Positions 40,028-49,985 of a DNA stretch of 64,000 bases are shown in pieces; the stretch's first letter is position 1, and each line of letters opens with the position of its first letter. Origin of the DNA: Stentor roeselii (taxonomy: Eukaryota > Ciliophora > Heterotrichea > Heterotrichida > Stentoridae); contig RSEH01000038.1 in assembly GCA_006503475.1 (NCBI GenBank), forward strand, positions 1-64,000, written 5' to 3'. The translations under genes and the position numbers were made by a program. Under the pieces are notes generated by a model. The model had not been told where the DNA came from, did no database searches, and was given only the letters and a program-made list of their open reading frames with translations.

Positions 40028-41539
40028 TTATATACAATGAGTATCAATAAAAGTTTTCGAATTCCTTCTAATTTTCCCAATTTCCTTGGACAAGTTCTTA
40101 ACAATCCATCCATGTTTAAGTGCATCACTTGCAGAAGGTCTTAACTCAGGTTTCCAAGTAAGCATTTTCCTCAAAAACTGTAAAAATTCATAATCATCAC
40201 AACAAATAACATCCTGCAAGTCCTTACTAGCAGGAATCCTAAGTCTTCCCCTTCCATTCAAAACCAGTCTAGGTTTCCCACTATTCTCAAAAAACACTTT
40301 TTTCCTAGCAGAAGCTTCAATCATTTCCAAAGGTGGAGTCCCTAAAACTTCCATAATCCTACAAAACTGTTCAGCTTCAGTCTCTCCAGGAAAAAGTGGT
40401 CTTCCCGTGTAAAGTTCAGCTAAAATGCACCCAGCGCTCCAAATATCAATCTTCGTAGTATAAGGAATTCCAAGCATAATCTCCGGTGCCCTATAAAACC
40501 TGCTTTGAATATAAGTGTAAATCCTTTCATTTTCAAAGCATCCAGAGCCAAAATCAATGATTTTTATTCCTGACTTCTGCAAACTTTTCAATAAAATATT
40601 CTCTGGTTTCAAGTCACAATGAATGATTCCCAATTGACAGGCGAAGTCAAGAGCTGTCAAGATCTGCACAGCGAACCTGCAGACTAAACTAAGAGAAAGT
40701 CTTTGAAAACTGTTGACTTTCATGAGTTCATATAAGTTGATTGAAAGTAGTTCAAAAGTGATGCAGATATGATTTCGGAAAATAAAGTGATCTATTGACC
40801 GAACAATATTTTTACAGTCTTTCGGGTCATTTTCTTGTAAAGTCTTCAAAAGTTTCGCCTCGACTAGTCCTTGTTTATGGAATTTTTTCTTATTTTTAAT
40901 GATTTTAAGTGCCAGGTACTCCTTTGTCTTGTGGTCCAGACATTTGCAGACCTGTCCAAAAGACCCGTTGCCCAAAAGAGCGACGATTTGATACCGAAAC
41001 TGAATATGGTCTCCAACAACTACCTTATAATCCCCTTTTTCATTATCAAACCCGTTGTTATTAAGACACATCTCAGGTTTCGACCTTTTCAAAGTCGTTG
41101 GGCAAAACCAAATTTCTTTAAATTCAAAAATTTCAGACAACTCGTATTCTGATAAAAAATCTTTGAAATGTTCCACGGCAGTTGCCGCCGTCATCGGATA
41201 ACTCAAGGTGCTTGCTGAACTCACTGAAAAAAATCGTGAACGGGTTGATCTTGAAGACTTATTCAAGGCATTTGAGTACATTGAAAGTGTGAATTTTTTT
41301 GGAGAATTTGATGTGAAAACTGCTGAGATTTTTCTTCTTGAAGTCGCAGGAGGTTGTTTTAAACGACTAGTTCCTTCGATTTTAATGATTTTTGCTTTTT
41401 TTAAAAAAACTTGGGAGTTTTCTTCTATTGGAACTTTTGACTCTTCAAAGCTGCTGCGATTTGTGAAACTTTGTCTTGATGTTGGGAAGTCTGAAGACTG
41501 CAGATGTTTTATTCTGGTGATTGAAGGTTTCGATGACAT
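40028..41539 (-). CDS. DYRK-family dual-specificity protein kinase
   Basis: A 503-residue kinase. A disordered Ser-rich N-terminus (1-165) leads into the kinase domain (about 180-485): GNGSFGQV glycine loop, ALKII lysine, the DYRK/CLK-type catalytic loop HCDLKPENILL, DFGSGCF, and an activation loop IYTYIQSRFYRAPE whose second Tyr is the expected autophosphorylation site. The RFYRAPE and LLGNGSF features favour the DYRK2/DYRK4 group over CLK or PRP4. Probably a cytosolic regulator of cell growth or the cytoskeleton. Divergently placed, 43 bp from the next gene. Stop TAA. Confidence 0.93.
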   Translation of the reverse strand: MSSKPSITRIKHLQSSDFPTSRQSFTNRSSFEESKVPIEENSQVFLKKAKIIKIEGTSRLKQPPATSRRKISAVFTSNSPKKFTLSMYSNALNKSSRSTRSRFFSVSSASTLSYPMTAATAVEHFKDFLSEYELSEIFEFKEIWFCPTTLKRSKPEMCLNNNGFDNEKGDYKVVVGDHIQFRYQIVALLGNGSFGQVCKCLDHKTKEYLALKIIKNKKKFHKQGLVEAKLLKTLQENDPKDCKNIVRSIDHFIFRNHICITFELLSINLYELMKVNSFQRLSLSLVCRFAVQILTALDFACQLGIIHCDLKPENILLKSLQKSGIKIIDFGSGCFENERIYTYIQSRFYRAPEIMLGIPYTTKIDIWSAGCILAELYTGRPLFPGETEAEQFCRIMEVLGTPPLEMIEASARKKVFFENSGKPRLVLNGRGRLRIPASKDLQDVICCDDYEFLQFLRKMLTWKPELRPSASDALKHGWIVKNLSKEIGKIRRNSKTFIDTHCI

Positions 41540-41582
41540 TTATCGAATATTCTTATGAAATGATGAAAAGAATAATTATCAG

Positions 41583-41999
41583 ATGTTTGTTCATTTACCG
41601 TCTTCCCCCGTCTTTTCACGTGAGACTTATTCAAGACAACTGCGAGATTCTTTGAAAAGTTCATCAAGACAAACTTTCTTTTCCTCAAAAACAAGTAAAA
41701 AGTCCCCAACACGACTTCAAGCAGAGCCTTACCCAATAACAAAAGTGATGATCCTTCCAAGAGAAAGTCCATGGCTCCTTCCATCAAAGTCCGCCTCTTC
41801 CTTATCAACTTCCTCAAAACCTTCAAACTACTCCTTCCTGAAAATAAACGAAAGTCATTTAAGACAACAAAGAAAATCAGTAAGTCCTTTTCAGTTCTCA
41901 GCCCTGGGCAACTCTTGCAAGCCCGTCATTGGCGTGAGTAAAAAACTTCACATCAGAGGACTGAACCAAAGCGCTTTGAACAAGCGAAGTACTTTATAA
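41583..41999 (+). CDS. Hypothetical small basic Ser/Lys-rich protein
   Basis: A 138-residue protein rich in Ser, Lys, Arg and Pro, without membrane segments or a recognised domain; probably disordered. It is supported by its good codon texture, a clean ATG, the compact setting (43 bp from DYRK, 15 bp before the SAXO-like gene) and a TAA stop. Its place directly before SAXO hints at a cytoskeletal role, but this is only context. Confidence 0.65.
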   Translation: MFVHLPSSPVFSRETYSRQLRDSLKSSSRQTFFSSKTSKKSPTRLQAEPYPITKVMILPRESPWLLPSKSASSLSTSSKPSNYSFLKINESHLRQQRKSVSPFQFSALGNSCKPVIGVSKKLHIRGLNQSALNKRSTL

Positions 42000-42014
42000 C
42001 CTTTAATAAGATAA

Positions 42015-42773
42015 ATGGATTGCCCAGTCAATGCTTTAGACTTGCCTGTCACCGGCGAAGCAAGTCACCAAATCGGTGACTGTCACTGTTACCTCTGCAC
42101 TTGTGGAAGTCACAAATGTCCATCAAACTCGCTTTACCGACGAGGGTACCCGTCGAACACTTATTCTTCAATGTACCGAAAGGACTTCGCAAGGAAAAGC
42201 CCAACAGACCCTCTGCGTTATGTCCGTGAAGGTGAAATTCTTCCAAGTTCTCAAAAAATGGACTTGGAAACAACTCAAAGATTGTCTTTTCAAACGCATT
42301 CTAACTCTTACTCACTTGATTCACATACAAAAACAGTCTCACCAGTCAGTTACAAGAAATTCACGACATCTTCAACGTACCAGGCAAATTACCCGAATTG
42401 GCAGAATTATTACACCTTTGATTATCGACTTCACTCGAAATACTCTGGGTCGCCTTTGAAGTTCACTGCGGTTTCTACGTATGGACAGGACTTTAAAGAA
42501 TTCAGACAAAAACCGACGGGAAAAAGACCTGAATTCCCCACTCCGAGTCTTATTGGGTGTAAAGAGTGGAATACGGGAAAAACTACCCATCAGATCACTT
42601 ATAAACCTCATAAGATTGATCTTTACTCGCAAAAAAGAAGTGCTTCGAATATGGATTATGTGACTCCTGAAAATGTGGAATTTGCTTCGACTTATCAGAA
42701 AAATTTTCTGCCTTATGTGAAAAGAAATCGAGTGCCTACGAAAAAAGAGACGATTGTTAAGGATAATAATTAA
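42015..42773 (+). CDS. SAXO/STOP-like microtubule-stabilising protein
   Basis: A 252-residue protein. The N-terminal signature CHCYLCTCGSHKCP (about 23-36) matches the CICELCSCGRHHCP module that opens SAXO (FAM154) proteins and links them to cilia and centrioles. Downstream are Mn-type motifs spaced about 30-40 residues apart: SSMYRKDF, STYQANYPNW, STYGQDFKEF and STYQKNF, which in this family sit on the microtubule lattice. It likely stabilises axonemal or basal-body microtubules, possibly as an inner protein of the doublet. Stop TAA. Confidence 0.88.
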   Translation: MDCPVNALDLPVTGEASHQIGDCHCYLCTCGSHKCPSNSLYRRGYPSNTYSSMYRKDFARKSPTDPLRYVREGEILPSSQKMDLETTQRLSFQTHSNSYSLDSHTKTVSPVSYKKFTTSSTYQANYPNWQNYYTFDYRLHSKYSGSPLKFTAVSTYGQDFKEFRQKPTGKRPEFPTPSLIGCKEWNTGKTTHQITYKPHKIDLYSQKRSASNMDYVTPENVEFASTYQKNFLPYVKRNRVPTKKETIVKDNN

Positions 42774-43143
42774 ATTTATGTGATTTTGGAAAAATTATTA
42801 GATTTTTTTTTGGATGGTTTATGGAAGAGGGAAAGTTAATGGAGATATTGTTTGGGTTGGAGGATGGTGTGGGATTGGAATTTTATTGAGGTTTTCAAAT
42901 GGAAATACTTTTATTATGAGGAATTTTAGAATAATTGTTAGATAATTAAAGGGATTTTAAGTTTGGCTGATTGTAAATTTGGATGTGATGTTTGGATTTT
43001 ATGTTTTGATCTATAAATGATTGAAAGGTTTCATGGGCTTGTAAATATTTGACTTGATTCAGAGTTTCAGGCTTAAATTTTGAGATCTTAACCTTAAGAC
43101 TCAACCACTTTAATTTCGCTACCTATAATAATCCTTTAAAATA

Positions 43144-43323
43144 ATGCAATATATTCAAGAATTAAGAATTAAGAAAGGCTTAATTCGCGTTAGGAAAATA
43201 ATTAAGGCTAATCTTAAATTTGAAGAACTGGAAATTCTCACTGAACAGACTAAAAATCTAGAGAAAATTCACAATCAACTATCTATTATAAAAGAAGAAT
43301 CTACCGCCAATCATCAAAGTTAA
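43144..43323 (+). CDS. Hypothetical 59-residue helical protein
   Basis: A short open frame from ATG 43144 to TAA 43321-43323. It is rich in Lys, Glu, Ile and Leu with a heptad-like pattern (KFEELEILTEQTKNLEKIH), suggesting a small coiled coil. It fills the largest gap in this compact stretch. The composition is coding-like for this genome, but no relative is recognised and chance is possible. Confidence 0.45.
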   Translation: MQYIQELRIKKGLIRVRKIIKANLKFEELEILTEQTKNLEKIHNQLSIIKEESTANHQS

Positions 43324-43388
43324 TATATTAATAAAAATTTTATTTCGGATAACAGTATCCTAATCATTTAACCACTTTTTAAATCTAG

Positions 43389-45449
43389 CTAAACTACTGG
43401 TTCAATTATTTTTTCTCTCTTAACTGTGATAATTTCTTCAACATTGACAACTTTATTCACCCAAGCCTTAGCCTCCTCCTCATCATTTCTTCCAGTAACT
43501 TTGATGCGTTCATCATGAGTTTTAGCCCAAACTTCTCTGTTTTTGGTTAAAATAGCTAAAAACTCGTTTTTCTTCTCATTTTCTTTTTCTCTTTTCTCCT
43601 GTTTGACCTTTTTCCTGAACTCTCTGTCTTGTTCGGCGTACTTTTTAGTAAGGTGCTCATATTCACTAAGGAGTTTGTTGTGAACCTCCTTGGGCAGGAT
43701 AAACTTCGGTCTAGGTCTCCAAGCGAACTGGTAAAACTTTTCCATAAGTGACTGAAACACGATTTCTCCCTGACCATTAAAAATAGTATACCCAAGGCCA
43801 ACCTGAGAATTTTGAGTTTTCAATTCAGTAGTTTTACAAACAGTAAGATACCTTCCACTAGGGTCCCACTCCAGATGGGTCATTCCATTATAAGTCCTTT
43901 CCTCAATCTCAATAATTCCCTTATCCCCAGTGGAATAAAACATGATTTTTCCTTTGTCCTTCGAATGAAGCACGATTTGATTCCCCTGAGGGGCCCAGAG
44001 CAAGTCCTTCATAACAGTTTCCTTTTCCCCAAACACCTGAATATTTTGCTGTGAGTCAATAAAAAATATCACAAAAGCCAATTTATTATCTTTCTTGTAA
44101 ATCATCGCAAATCTGTTAGAAGCCGCTTGCCAGGCACAGCTGATAACTTCACCATTGATAGTATAAGTCGAAGTCGGAGAATTCTTCATTTTAACACAAG
44201 TTACTTCCATGATAGACTTTTTCGGTTTTTTCGGGTCTTTTTGCTTTGTCAGGATAATCGAGAGTAAAAACTCACCTTCTGACTGCCAAAGGAAGGTACA
44301 TGCAAGTGCTTCAAATAAATTTCGAGAAGCGATAAGGTCTTTACTGGGAATGGTAAGTATTTTAATCATAGCAGGTTTGTTATTATTTTCTCTGATATGA
44401 CAGGCAACGATATTCGAAGTAGGACTCCATGAAAAATCCGACAAGTTCTCAATTTTAATCGGGCGCTTTTGGCCAGTTTCATCTTCCAACAAACTCATAG
44501 TCGGAGTTTGATAGAAGAAAATCGAGCTATCCGCCATTTTCGCAAGATACTCTCCATTAAAATTCCACTTATAAGCTCCCCACTTATCATCATCCGCTGC
44601 AAAAACTCGAGCTTCTTCCTTCGAAGCGACATTCCAAACACAGAACTTTCCCTTGGGACTAAAAGTAAGTAAGTACTTCTCACAAGGTGAAAACGAGGCA
44701 TTAACAACTCCATAATGTTCAAATTTCCCAAATTCTTCAAAGTCCGGTCCAGCCCAAATGACGACTCCTCGACTGTGAAGAGTTGCTAAGAAAGTCCCGT
44801 CAGTTGACCAGTTGACGTACTTGTCAGTCCAGACTTTTCCAGCAGGACCATTAGAGACCAGTTCAGGATTTCTAGAAATAATATCGTTCCAAAAGACCTG
44901 AGTCTTTTCACCTGCTCGGATTATGAACTGGTCACGACCTTGAGCGTCAGTCAGCCAAGACTTCAGCTCTTGTTGAGAATAAATCTTCTGCTCTTGGAAG
45001 GAGTCACTTACCTGCATCAATCTGTCGAATTCGTCGAAAGAAACTACTGAAAGTTGATGTTTTTTATCGAGAAAAACGCCGTTTAAGTTAGTCACTGCGG
45101 ATTTCGCTGTTTCTTCTTCTTCGAATGTGAGAATTGCGAACTTCTGGCTTATTCCGTCGAGTATTGGCATGTTTATGTTTGATGGGTCGATTGGACATTT
45201 TGAACGCTCGCAGAGACGGGAGAGGAATTTTATGAGACTTTGGGCTTTTTTCTCGTCGTTCACCTCTGGAAGGCCATCGACTATCACTCGATTCGTCCAT
45301 TGTAACTCAAAGATTGGCCTTGGTTCTACTAGAGACTCTGTTGAGTCTTTTGATATCTGTAATTCTTTTTCGATGTAATGTTGTAGGTCGGGGTCTTGAG
45401 AGGTCACGTCGGAAAAATCGAGGTCATTCAATGGCTGCTTCTCGTCCAT
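43389..45449 (-). CDS. EIF3B: Translation initiation factor eIF3 subunit b
   Basis: A 686-residue core eIF3 subunit. The N-terminal RRM (about 50-130: RVIVDGLPEV, FAILTFEEEETAKSAV) contacts other eIF3 subunits. A nine-bladed WD-type beta-propeller follows (about 190-600), with the family's KVWTDKYVNWSTDGTFLATL and SPCEKYLLTFSPKGKFCVWN blades, and it ends in the helical tail EYEHLTKKYAEQDREFRKKV that binds eIF3i and eIF3g. Length and order match other eukaryotes. Stop TAG. Confidence 0.96.
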   Translation of the reverse strand: MDEKQPLNDLDFSDVTSQDPDLQHYIEKELQISKDSTESLVEPRPIFELQWTNRVIVDGLPEVNDEKKAQSLIKFLSRLCERSKCPIDPSNINMPILDGISQKFAILTFEEEETAKSAVTNLNGVFLDKKHQLSVVSFDEFDRLMQVSDSFQEQKIYSQQELKSWLTDAQGRDQFIIRAGEKTQVFWNDIISRNPELVSNGPAGKVWTDKYVNWSTDGTFLATLHSRGVVIWAGPDFEEFGKFEHYGVVNASFSPCEKYLLTFSPKGKFCVWNVASKEEARVFAADDDKWGAYKWNFNGEYLAKMADSSIFFYQTPTMSLLEDETGQKRPIKIENLSDFSWSPTSNIVACHIRENNNKPAMIKILTIPSKDLIASRNLFEALACTFLWQSEGEFLLSIILTKQKDPKKPKKSIMEVTCVKMKNSPTSTYTINGEVISCAWQAASNRFAMIYKKDNKLAFVIFFIDSQQNIQVFGEKETVMKDLLWAPQGNQIVLHSKDKGKIMFYSTGDKGIIEIEERTYNGMTHLEWDPSGRYLTVCKTTELKTQNSQVGLGYTIFNGQGEIVFQSLMEKFYQFAWRPRPKFILPKEVHNKLLSEYEHLTKKYAEQDREFRKKVKQEKREKENEKKNEFLAILTKNREVWAKTHDERIKVTGRNDEEEAKAWVNKVVNVEEIITVKREKIIEPVV

Positions 45450-45525
45450 TTTTATACTTGGCTTGGTTTTAGGTCAAGGGTCGGGGATTTAAGAGGTGGA
45501 GGTTTAGGGATTTAATAAAACAAGA

Positions 45526-46863
45526 ATGGCTGTCTCTCTAACTCTAGGAGAATGGTATGAAGACACATGCGAAACCGAAGGCTACTCACATTACACAGCA
45601 CAAGTGACCGACACATCATTCGAGACCATTTTTCAGTATTCATTAATCAGTGTCGAGCCAATATCCGAAGGATGTGACCCAGACCTCTACATCTCTCTAG
45701 AAGGTCCAGCAGATAGAAGTAAAAAATATTCAGATAATTTCATTTGGAAGTCAACCTTATTTGGAGCAGACAGCGTTTCTCTCACTCCTTCAGACAAAAA
45801 ATACAAGGCAGGGTTGTATCAAGTTGGAATATTTAACTCGAAACCTGGCAAATTTCGTCTAAAATTTTACAATCTTCGTGTTCCCACAGAAGTTATTTAT
45901 CCTTATCTGATTACTTCAGAGGGAGAAGAGTACCTCAGATATCAGATCAAGTATCCAGGGTCAAGTCGAATTGAGGTCAAGTTTTTAGATGGCCGAGGTA
46001 TGATATTTGCTTCGTTTACTACTGTACGCCCTAGTGTTTCTAATCATGCGTATAGCAAAGGCCACTGCAAGTCAACTTTAGAGTATCGAGAAGTTGATGC
46101 TTTTCCTGATTTTCCATTGTCTTTCACGGCTTTTACTTCTCAAGATCTGGAGAGTTTAGACTCTCAAGAATCTGTAAGACTGTGCATTGATAGTGAAAGT
46201 AATTACAAAATACTTTCATTAACTATTCTCAAAACTTCGTTTTCAGCTTTGATTTCACTCACTGAAGTCCCTATTATCGATTTGGTACCTGATAGTCTTA
46301 AAGAATCTTATTTTGCTTTTAGTCAGCTGTTCAACTCACTGGACACAAACCAGCTATCCTTAAATGCAAGAAAGTCCAGTTCTCTAGAATACGACCTTGA
46401 GTTCACCTACGGCGAAATCGAGTTTTTCAACTATCTAAAAGTTCTTGAAATCGTTCACATTGAAGCGGAAGACACAATATGGGACCTAGGTTCAGGAGCA
46501 GGTAAAAGTGTGATATCAGCAGCTCTTGTTTACCCTTCAAACCAAGTAATCGGTGTCGAGTTTTTACCAAATTTATGCGAGATAAGCACCCAACTCTCTC
46601 AAGCCCTTCTCAACGTGAAGATAATCCAAGGCGACATCAGATACCAAGACTGGTCAGACGGCGACGTGATCTTTATGAGCAGTTTATGTTTTTTAGACGA
46701 ACTTCTCGAGTTCATCCACAGAAAATCCTTAGAATGCAAGCGAGGAACTCGAGTAATCACATTACGAGAATTTCCTAAAACAGAATCTTTCAAACTTTTA
46801 CATGTTTTAAGAATTTTAATGAGTTGGGGAAGAAGCAGTTGTTACATCTACCAAAAGAACTAA
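45526..46863 (+). CDS. DOT1-like class I methyltransferase with an N-terminal beta-rich domain
   Basis: A 445-residue protein. The C-terminal part (about 285-440) has the DOT1 signatures: EFTYGEIEFF (motif D1-like), then the SAM-binding loop IWDLGSGAGKSVISAAL and GVEFLP. DOT1 enzymes methylate histone H3 Lys79, but many protist relatives have unknown targets. The first 250 residues are beta-rich and not part of canonical DOT1 (EGCDPDLYISLEG, KPGKFRLKFYNLRVP resemble pre-peptidase or C2-like sheets). No nuclear localisation signal is obvious. The stop codon is 26 bp before the next start, on the same strand. Stop TAA. Confidence 0.82.
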   Translation: MAVSLTLGEWYEDTCETEGYSHYTAQVTDTSFETIFQYSLISVEPISEGCDPDLYISLEGPADRSKKYSDNFIWKSTLFGADSVSLTPSDKKYKAGLYQVGIFNSKPGKFRLKFYNLRVPTEVIYPYLITSEGEEYLRYQIKYPGSSRIEVKFLDGRGMIFASFTTVRPSVSNHAYSKGHCKSTLEYREVDAFPDFPLSFTAFTSQDLESLDSQESVRLCIDSESNYKILSLTILKTSFSALISLTEVPIIDLVPDSLKESYFAFSQLFNSLDTNQLSLNARKSSSLEYDLEFTYGEIEFFNYLKVLEIVHIEAEDTIWDLGSGAGKSVISAALVYPSNQVIGVEFLPNLCEISTQLSQALLNVKIIQGDIRYQDWSDGDVIFMSSLCFLDELLEFIHRKSLECKRGTRVITLREFPKTESFKLLHVLRILMSWGRSSCYIYQKN

Positions 46864-46889
46864 GTATCTATCTAGTTAAATCTTCAAAA

Positions 46890-48233
46890 ATGTCTCTAAC
46901 TGAGGCTTTAATGGAGCCTCCCAAGCCTGAGAAAGAGTTTTACCAGGTGATTCAGTCAATGTTCTTCATGGTTGCTTATTCTTCAGGTCTGGGCATCCTG
47001 GGGTCGACCTTCACTTTAGGAAAATTCGGCATCGATAGTCTCTTGGCGTGTTTTTTTTTAATGTTCTTTGTCCTGTCGTCTTACCTGATAAGTCACCACA
47101 TGATGGCCTATTGCATGAGAGAAAGTTCGAAAGAGTTCAACTTTGCAGAGTACCTCGAAGACCGCCTGGGCAAGTGCCTGGCAGTCACTTATGACGTGCT
47201 TTTGACAGTCCACAACCTCATCCTTCTGGCATATGTTCAGTTCTTCATGGCGCACTTCATGGTAGAGACTGCCCACACTGAAGGCAACGGGGACAAGGCT
47301 TATTATTTCTTGGCAGTCGTTAACATACCGTTGATTTATGTCTCTTTGTTAGGAGATTTCAAGAAAAATAAGTGGTTTTGTATTGGCTTACTTGTTACTT
47401 GGACTTATGTGTTCCTTGGAAGACTTGTTGAAACTTCTTATCATTGCTCACCTGAAGAGTACTGGGAAGAGTTCCCTGGACTTTCAAATCAAGGCTTCGG
47501 GTCTTGGGTGATAAAACTTCTTGGACTTCAGATTTACTTCGCAAGTGCCTTTCAAGCTGTTCCATTCGTGTATAAAGAAGTAAGAAATGAGATAAGGATG
47601 AACAAAGTGATTAATTTGTCAGCTTTTGTGACTTTAGCGGTTTATCTCAGTGTTTATTTTTTTTATACCTTTGATCCTAAGTCGTTCACTTTAGAAGACT
47701 TGGGAAATGGGATGAATTCGACTGTTTCACTTGTTGAGAACGTCAGTTGTAAGGAAAACTTTGAATATGAAGTGGTTTCGGATTATGGACATGTACTTGC
47801 TGGAGCCTGTGCAGTGGTCATCAATGTTATCCCTGCAAGGTTCGCCCTGGCGCAGTTGTTATCAGGGAACGACGCTGATACAATGAAGAAATTATCAAAT
47901 TCTGACAGGTTTTTATCGGCTTTGTTGATTTTTCTTTCTATTATCATGGCACTTTGCATGTTTAACCCTTTGTTTTGGAGGATTATTATTGCTCTAGGAG
48001 TGGTTTTGAGCTCGGTCTTAGGAATCTTCGTCCCAATGATCGCGACTTTGTGGACTGAAGAGTATTCAAAAATTATTGGAATTAAAGTGGCTTCTGAACA
48101 GCATAACACCCGACCTTTACTTGACGTGTCTGACACGGGGAAAAAGGTTTTTCTTTACTTTTACCTGTGTTGGACAGGAACACTGCTGATTTTAGGAGTG
48201 GCTTCAGGGGTTTTCATACTATTCGATATTTAG
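46890..48233 (+). CDS. Amino acid permease (AAAP/SLC38-like)
   Basis: A 447-residue integral membrane protein with about ten or eleven hydrophobic helices. The start MSLTEALM (ATG 46890) is used, since the open frame upstream only overlaps the previous gene without an ATG. The first helix pair (FYQVIQSMFFMVAYSSGLGILGS region) matches the unwound helix of the amino acid/auxin permease fold, and YLISHHMMAYC and VINVIPARFALAQLL fit the later helices. Likely an H+ or Na+ coupled amino acid transporter of plasma or food-vacuole membrane. Stop TAG. Confidence 0.85.
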   Translation: MSLTEALMEPPKPEKEFYQVIQSMFFMVAYSSGLGILGSTFTLGKFGIDSLLACFFLMFFVLSSYLISHHMMAYCMRESSKEFNFAEYLEDRLGKCLAVTYDVLLTVHNLILLAYVQFFMAHFMVETAHTEGNGDKAYYFLAVVNIPLIYVSLLGDFKKNKWFCIGLLVTWTYVFLGRLVETSYHCSPEEYWEEFPGLSNQGFGSWVIKLLGLQIYFASAFQAVPFVYKEVRNEIRMNKVINLSAFVTLAVYLSVYFFYTFDPKSFTLEDLGNGMNSTVSLVENVSCKENFEYEVVSDYGHVLAGACAVVINVIPARFALAQLLSGNDADTMKKLSNSDRFLSALLIFLSIIMALCMFNPLFWRIIIALGVVLSSVLGIFVPMIATLWTEEYSKIIGIKVASEQHNTRPLLDVSDTGKKVFLYFYLCWTGTLLILGVASGVFILFDI

Positions 48234-48248
48234 ACTAGTTAATAACCG

Positions 48249-49985
48249 TTAAACATTCTCTATTTGACCTTCGTTTTTCTTACTTTCTTCCTTTTTGCCT
48301 TCATTTTTTTCACCTTCTTCACTTCTAACAAGAGAAGTTTTTACCTTGCTTTCAAACCATTCTTTCAGCTTTAAAAATAAGGGACTTTCTTCATGATCTT
48401 CAATTTTTTCTATTTCTAAACTACGTGCAACAGGATAAGCTGCTATTCCCAAGACAAGAGTAGTGAAAAGGACTAGATATTGAGTGGTGGTCACGTAAAT
48501 ATCGTTACTTTGCAGTGGTAAGCTCAAAGCAAGTGAAAAAGCGATGGCTCCTCGTGCCCCTGAAATCCAGATCATGACTTGTTCTTGATACTTCAAAGGA
48601 TGAGTTCGAACCAGATTACAAACTGGAGAAAGAAAAAAAATCACTCCTGCTCTTGACAACAATAAAGATAAAATCGCGAAAACAATCACTAAAAAGTTAA
48701 GACTTTTATGAAGCATCGCCATCGAAATTCCAAAATAAACAAAGCAAAAATTTTCAGCTACAAATGCGAAGGTCTTGAAGAATTCTTCAACGGTTGACTT
48801 GGATTTAGGAGTTAAACTGAAAATAGTAAGGTTTCCCATTACCATTCCTAAGAATAAAATAGCTAAAATCCCAGACATTCCAACAGCTTCTGAGATCAGA
48901 TAAGGTATATAAACCCATAAAAAAAACAAAGAACTGTCCATAATATCAGGGAATCTAAAGAACTTAAACACTAAAGTCACTAAAAGTCCAGCAGCGATTC
49001 CAATTCCCACAGATCCAAAAAATAACATCAAAAAATTCTTAAAAACTTCGAAATAATCAACTTCCTTCATCAAGACAAAATCAGAAAAAACTTTAAATAA
49101 AGCGATGGAAACAGCATCATTTAAAACACTTTCTCCGAAAATTACAGCAGTTAGGTTTTTATTCATATTCAGCAACTTGTTCAATGAAATTATCGCGACA
49201 GGGTCAGTTGCCGAGATAAGAGCTCCGAACAACAGAGCTTCAATCATTGAGAAACTATGAACAAAAAGTAAATTGCAAAGAAGATACATCAACACTCCAA
49301 ATAAAAAAGCTGTTAAAATCGTTCCAAAGACTGCAAAAACTAGAATAGTCCCAAAGTTATTAAAAAAATCTGTCTTGTTCAGTGAAAAACCCGCTTCAAA
49401 CATGATGGGCGGGATGAGCACTAAAAAAAATATCTCAGGTTTAAACAAAACAGTTTCAATAAACTGTTTTTCAGCGTCCATCAAAGTGAAAAAAATTCCA
49501 ATGCAAAGACCAAGCACTATTGACCCCGCACTTCGAGGGAGAAGAGGCGCTTTTGAAATGAAAACAATGAGAAAAATGCATAAAATCGCTGCAATCACTA
49601 AGACTGATGTTCCACCTGCCACTGAAGCCCACTTGTCAAGAAATTGTTCTTCTTCTGCACAGTTGGAATGACTTGAGAACCCTTTTTCACAAATGCATCT
49701 GCCTGAACCTGAGACGCCTCCATCGCAGACTCCGTGACCTGCGCAAATGCGAGAGTTGTGAGATGGGCACGGCTCACAGAGTGAGCCGAAACGATTTGAT
49801 GAGCAAGAATCGCATGTCTCTCCTAAGAAACCTGTGTGGCAGGAACATCGGAAATAGGAGACTTGGGAATCTTCTATTTCTTCGAAGTATTGGAGACAGT
49901 CACCGTTTGATGTACATGATGAGGGACATAGTGAGATGTCTACTTTTCCTGCTTGTGATAGAGATAGGGTTAGAAGGATAATCAT
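48249..49985 (-). CDS. Na+/H+ exchanger with EGF-like extracellular N-terminus
   Basis: A 578-residue CPA1-type exchanger. A signal peptide (1-12) is followed by a Cys-rich EGF-like ectodomain (about 18-108: CPSSCTSNGDC, CSCHTGFLGETC, CAGHGVCDGG, CICEKGF). A first membrane helix (about 118-142) leads into the exchanger core: FEAGFSLNKTDFF, ATDPVAII, the ion-site motif FGESVLNDAVSIALF, and later ISGARGAIAFSLAL. It ends in a short acidic/basic cytosolic tail. Electroneutral Na+/H+ exchange is expected from the ND motif. The EGF-like head is unusual for this family. Stop TAA, 15 bp from the convergent permease. Confidence 0.92.
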   Translation of the reverse strand: MIILLTLSLSQAGKVDISLCPSSCTSNGDCLQYFEEIEDSQVSYFRCSCHTGFLGETCDSCSSNRFGSLCEPCPSHNSRICAGHGVCDGGVSGSGRCICEKGFSSHSNCAEEEQFLDKWASVAGGTSVLVIAAILCIFLIVFISKAPLLPRSAGSIVLGLCIGIFFTLMDAEKQFIETVLFKPEIFFLVLIPPIMFEAGFSLNKTDFFNNFGTILVFAVFGTILTAFLFGVLMYLLCNLLFVHSFSMIEALLFGALISATDPVAIISLNKLLNMNKNLTAVIFGESVLNDAVSIALFKVFSDFVLMKEVDYFEVFKNFLMLFFGSVGIGIAAGLLVTLVFKFFRFPDIMDSSLFFLWVYIPYLISEAVGMSGILAILFLGMVMGNLTIFSLTPKSKSTVEEFFKTFAFVAENFCFVYFGISMAMLHKSLNFLVIVFAILSLLLSRAGVIFFLSPVCNLVRTHPLKYQEQVMIWISGARGAIAFSLALSLPLQSNDIYVTTTQYLVLFTTLVLGIAAYPVARSLEIEKIEDHEESPLFLKLKEWFESKVKTSLVRSEEGEKNEGKKEESKKNEGQIENV

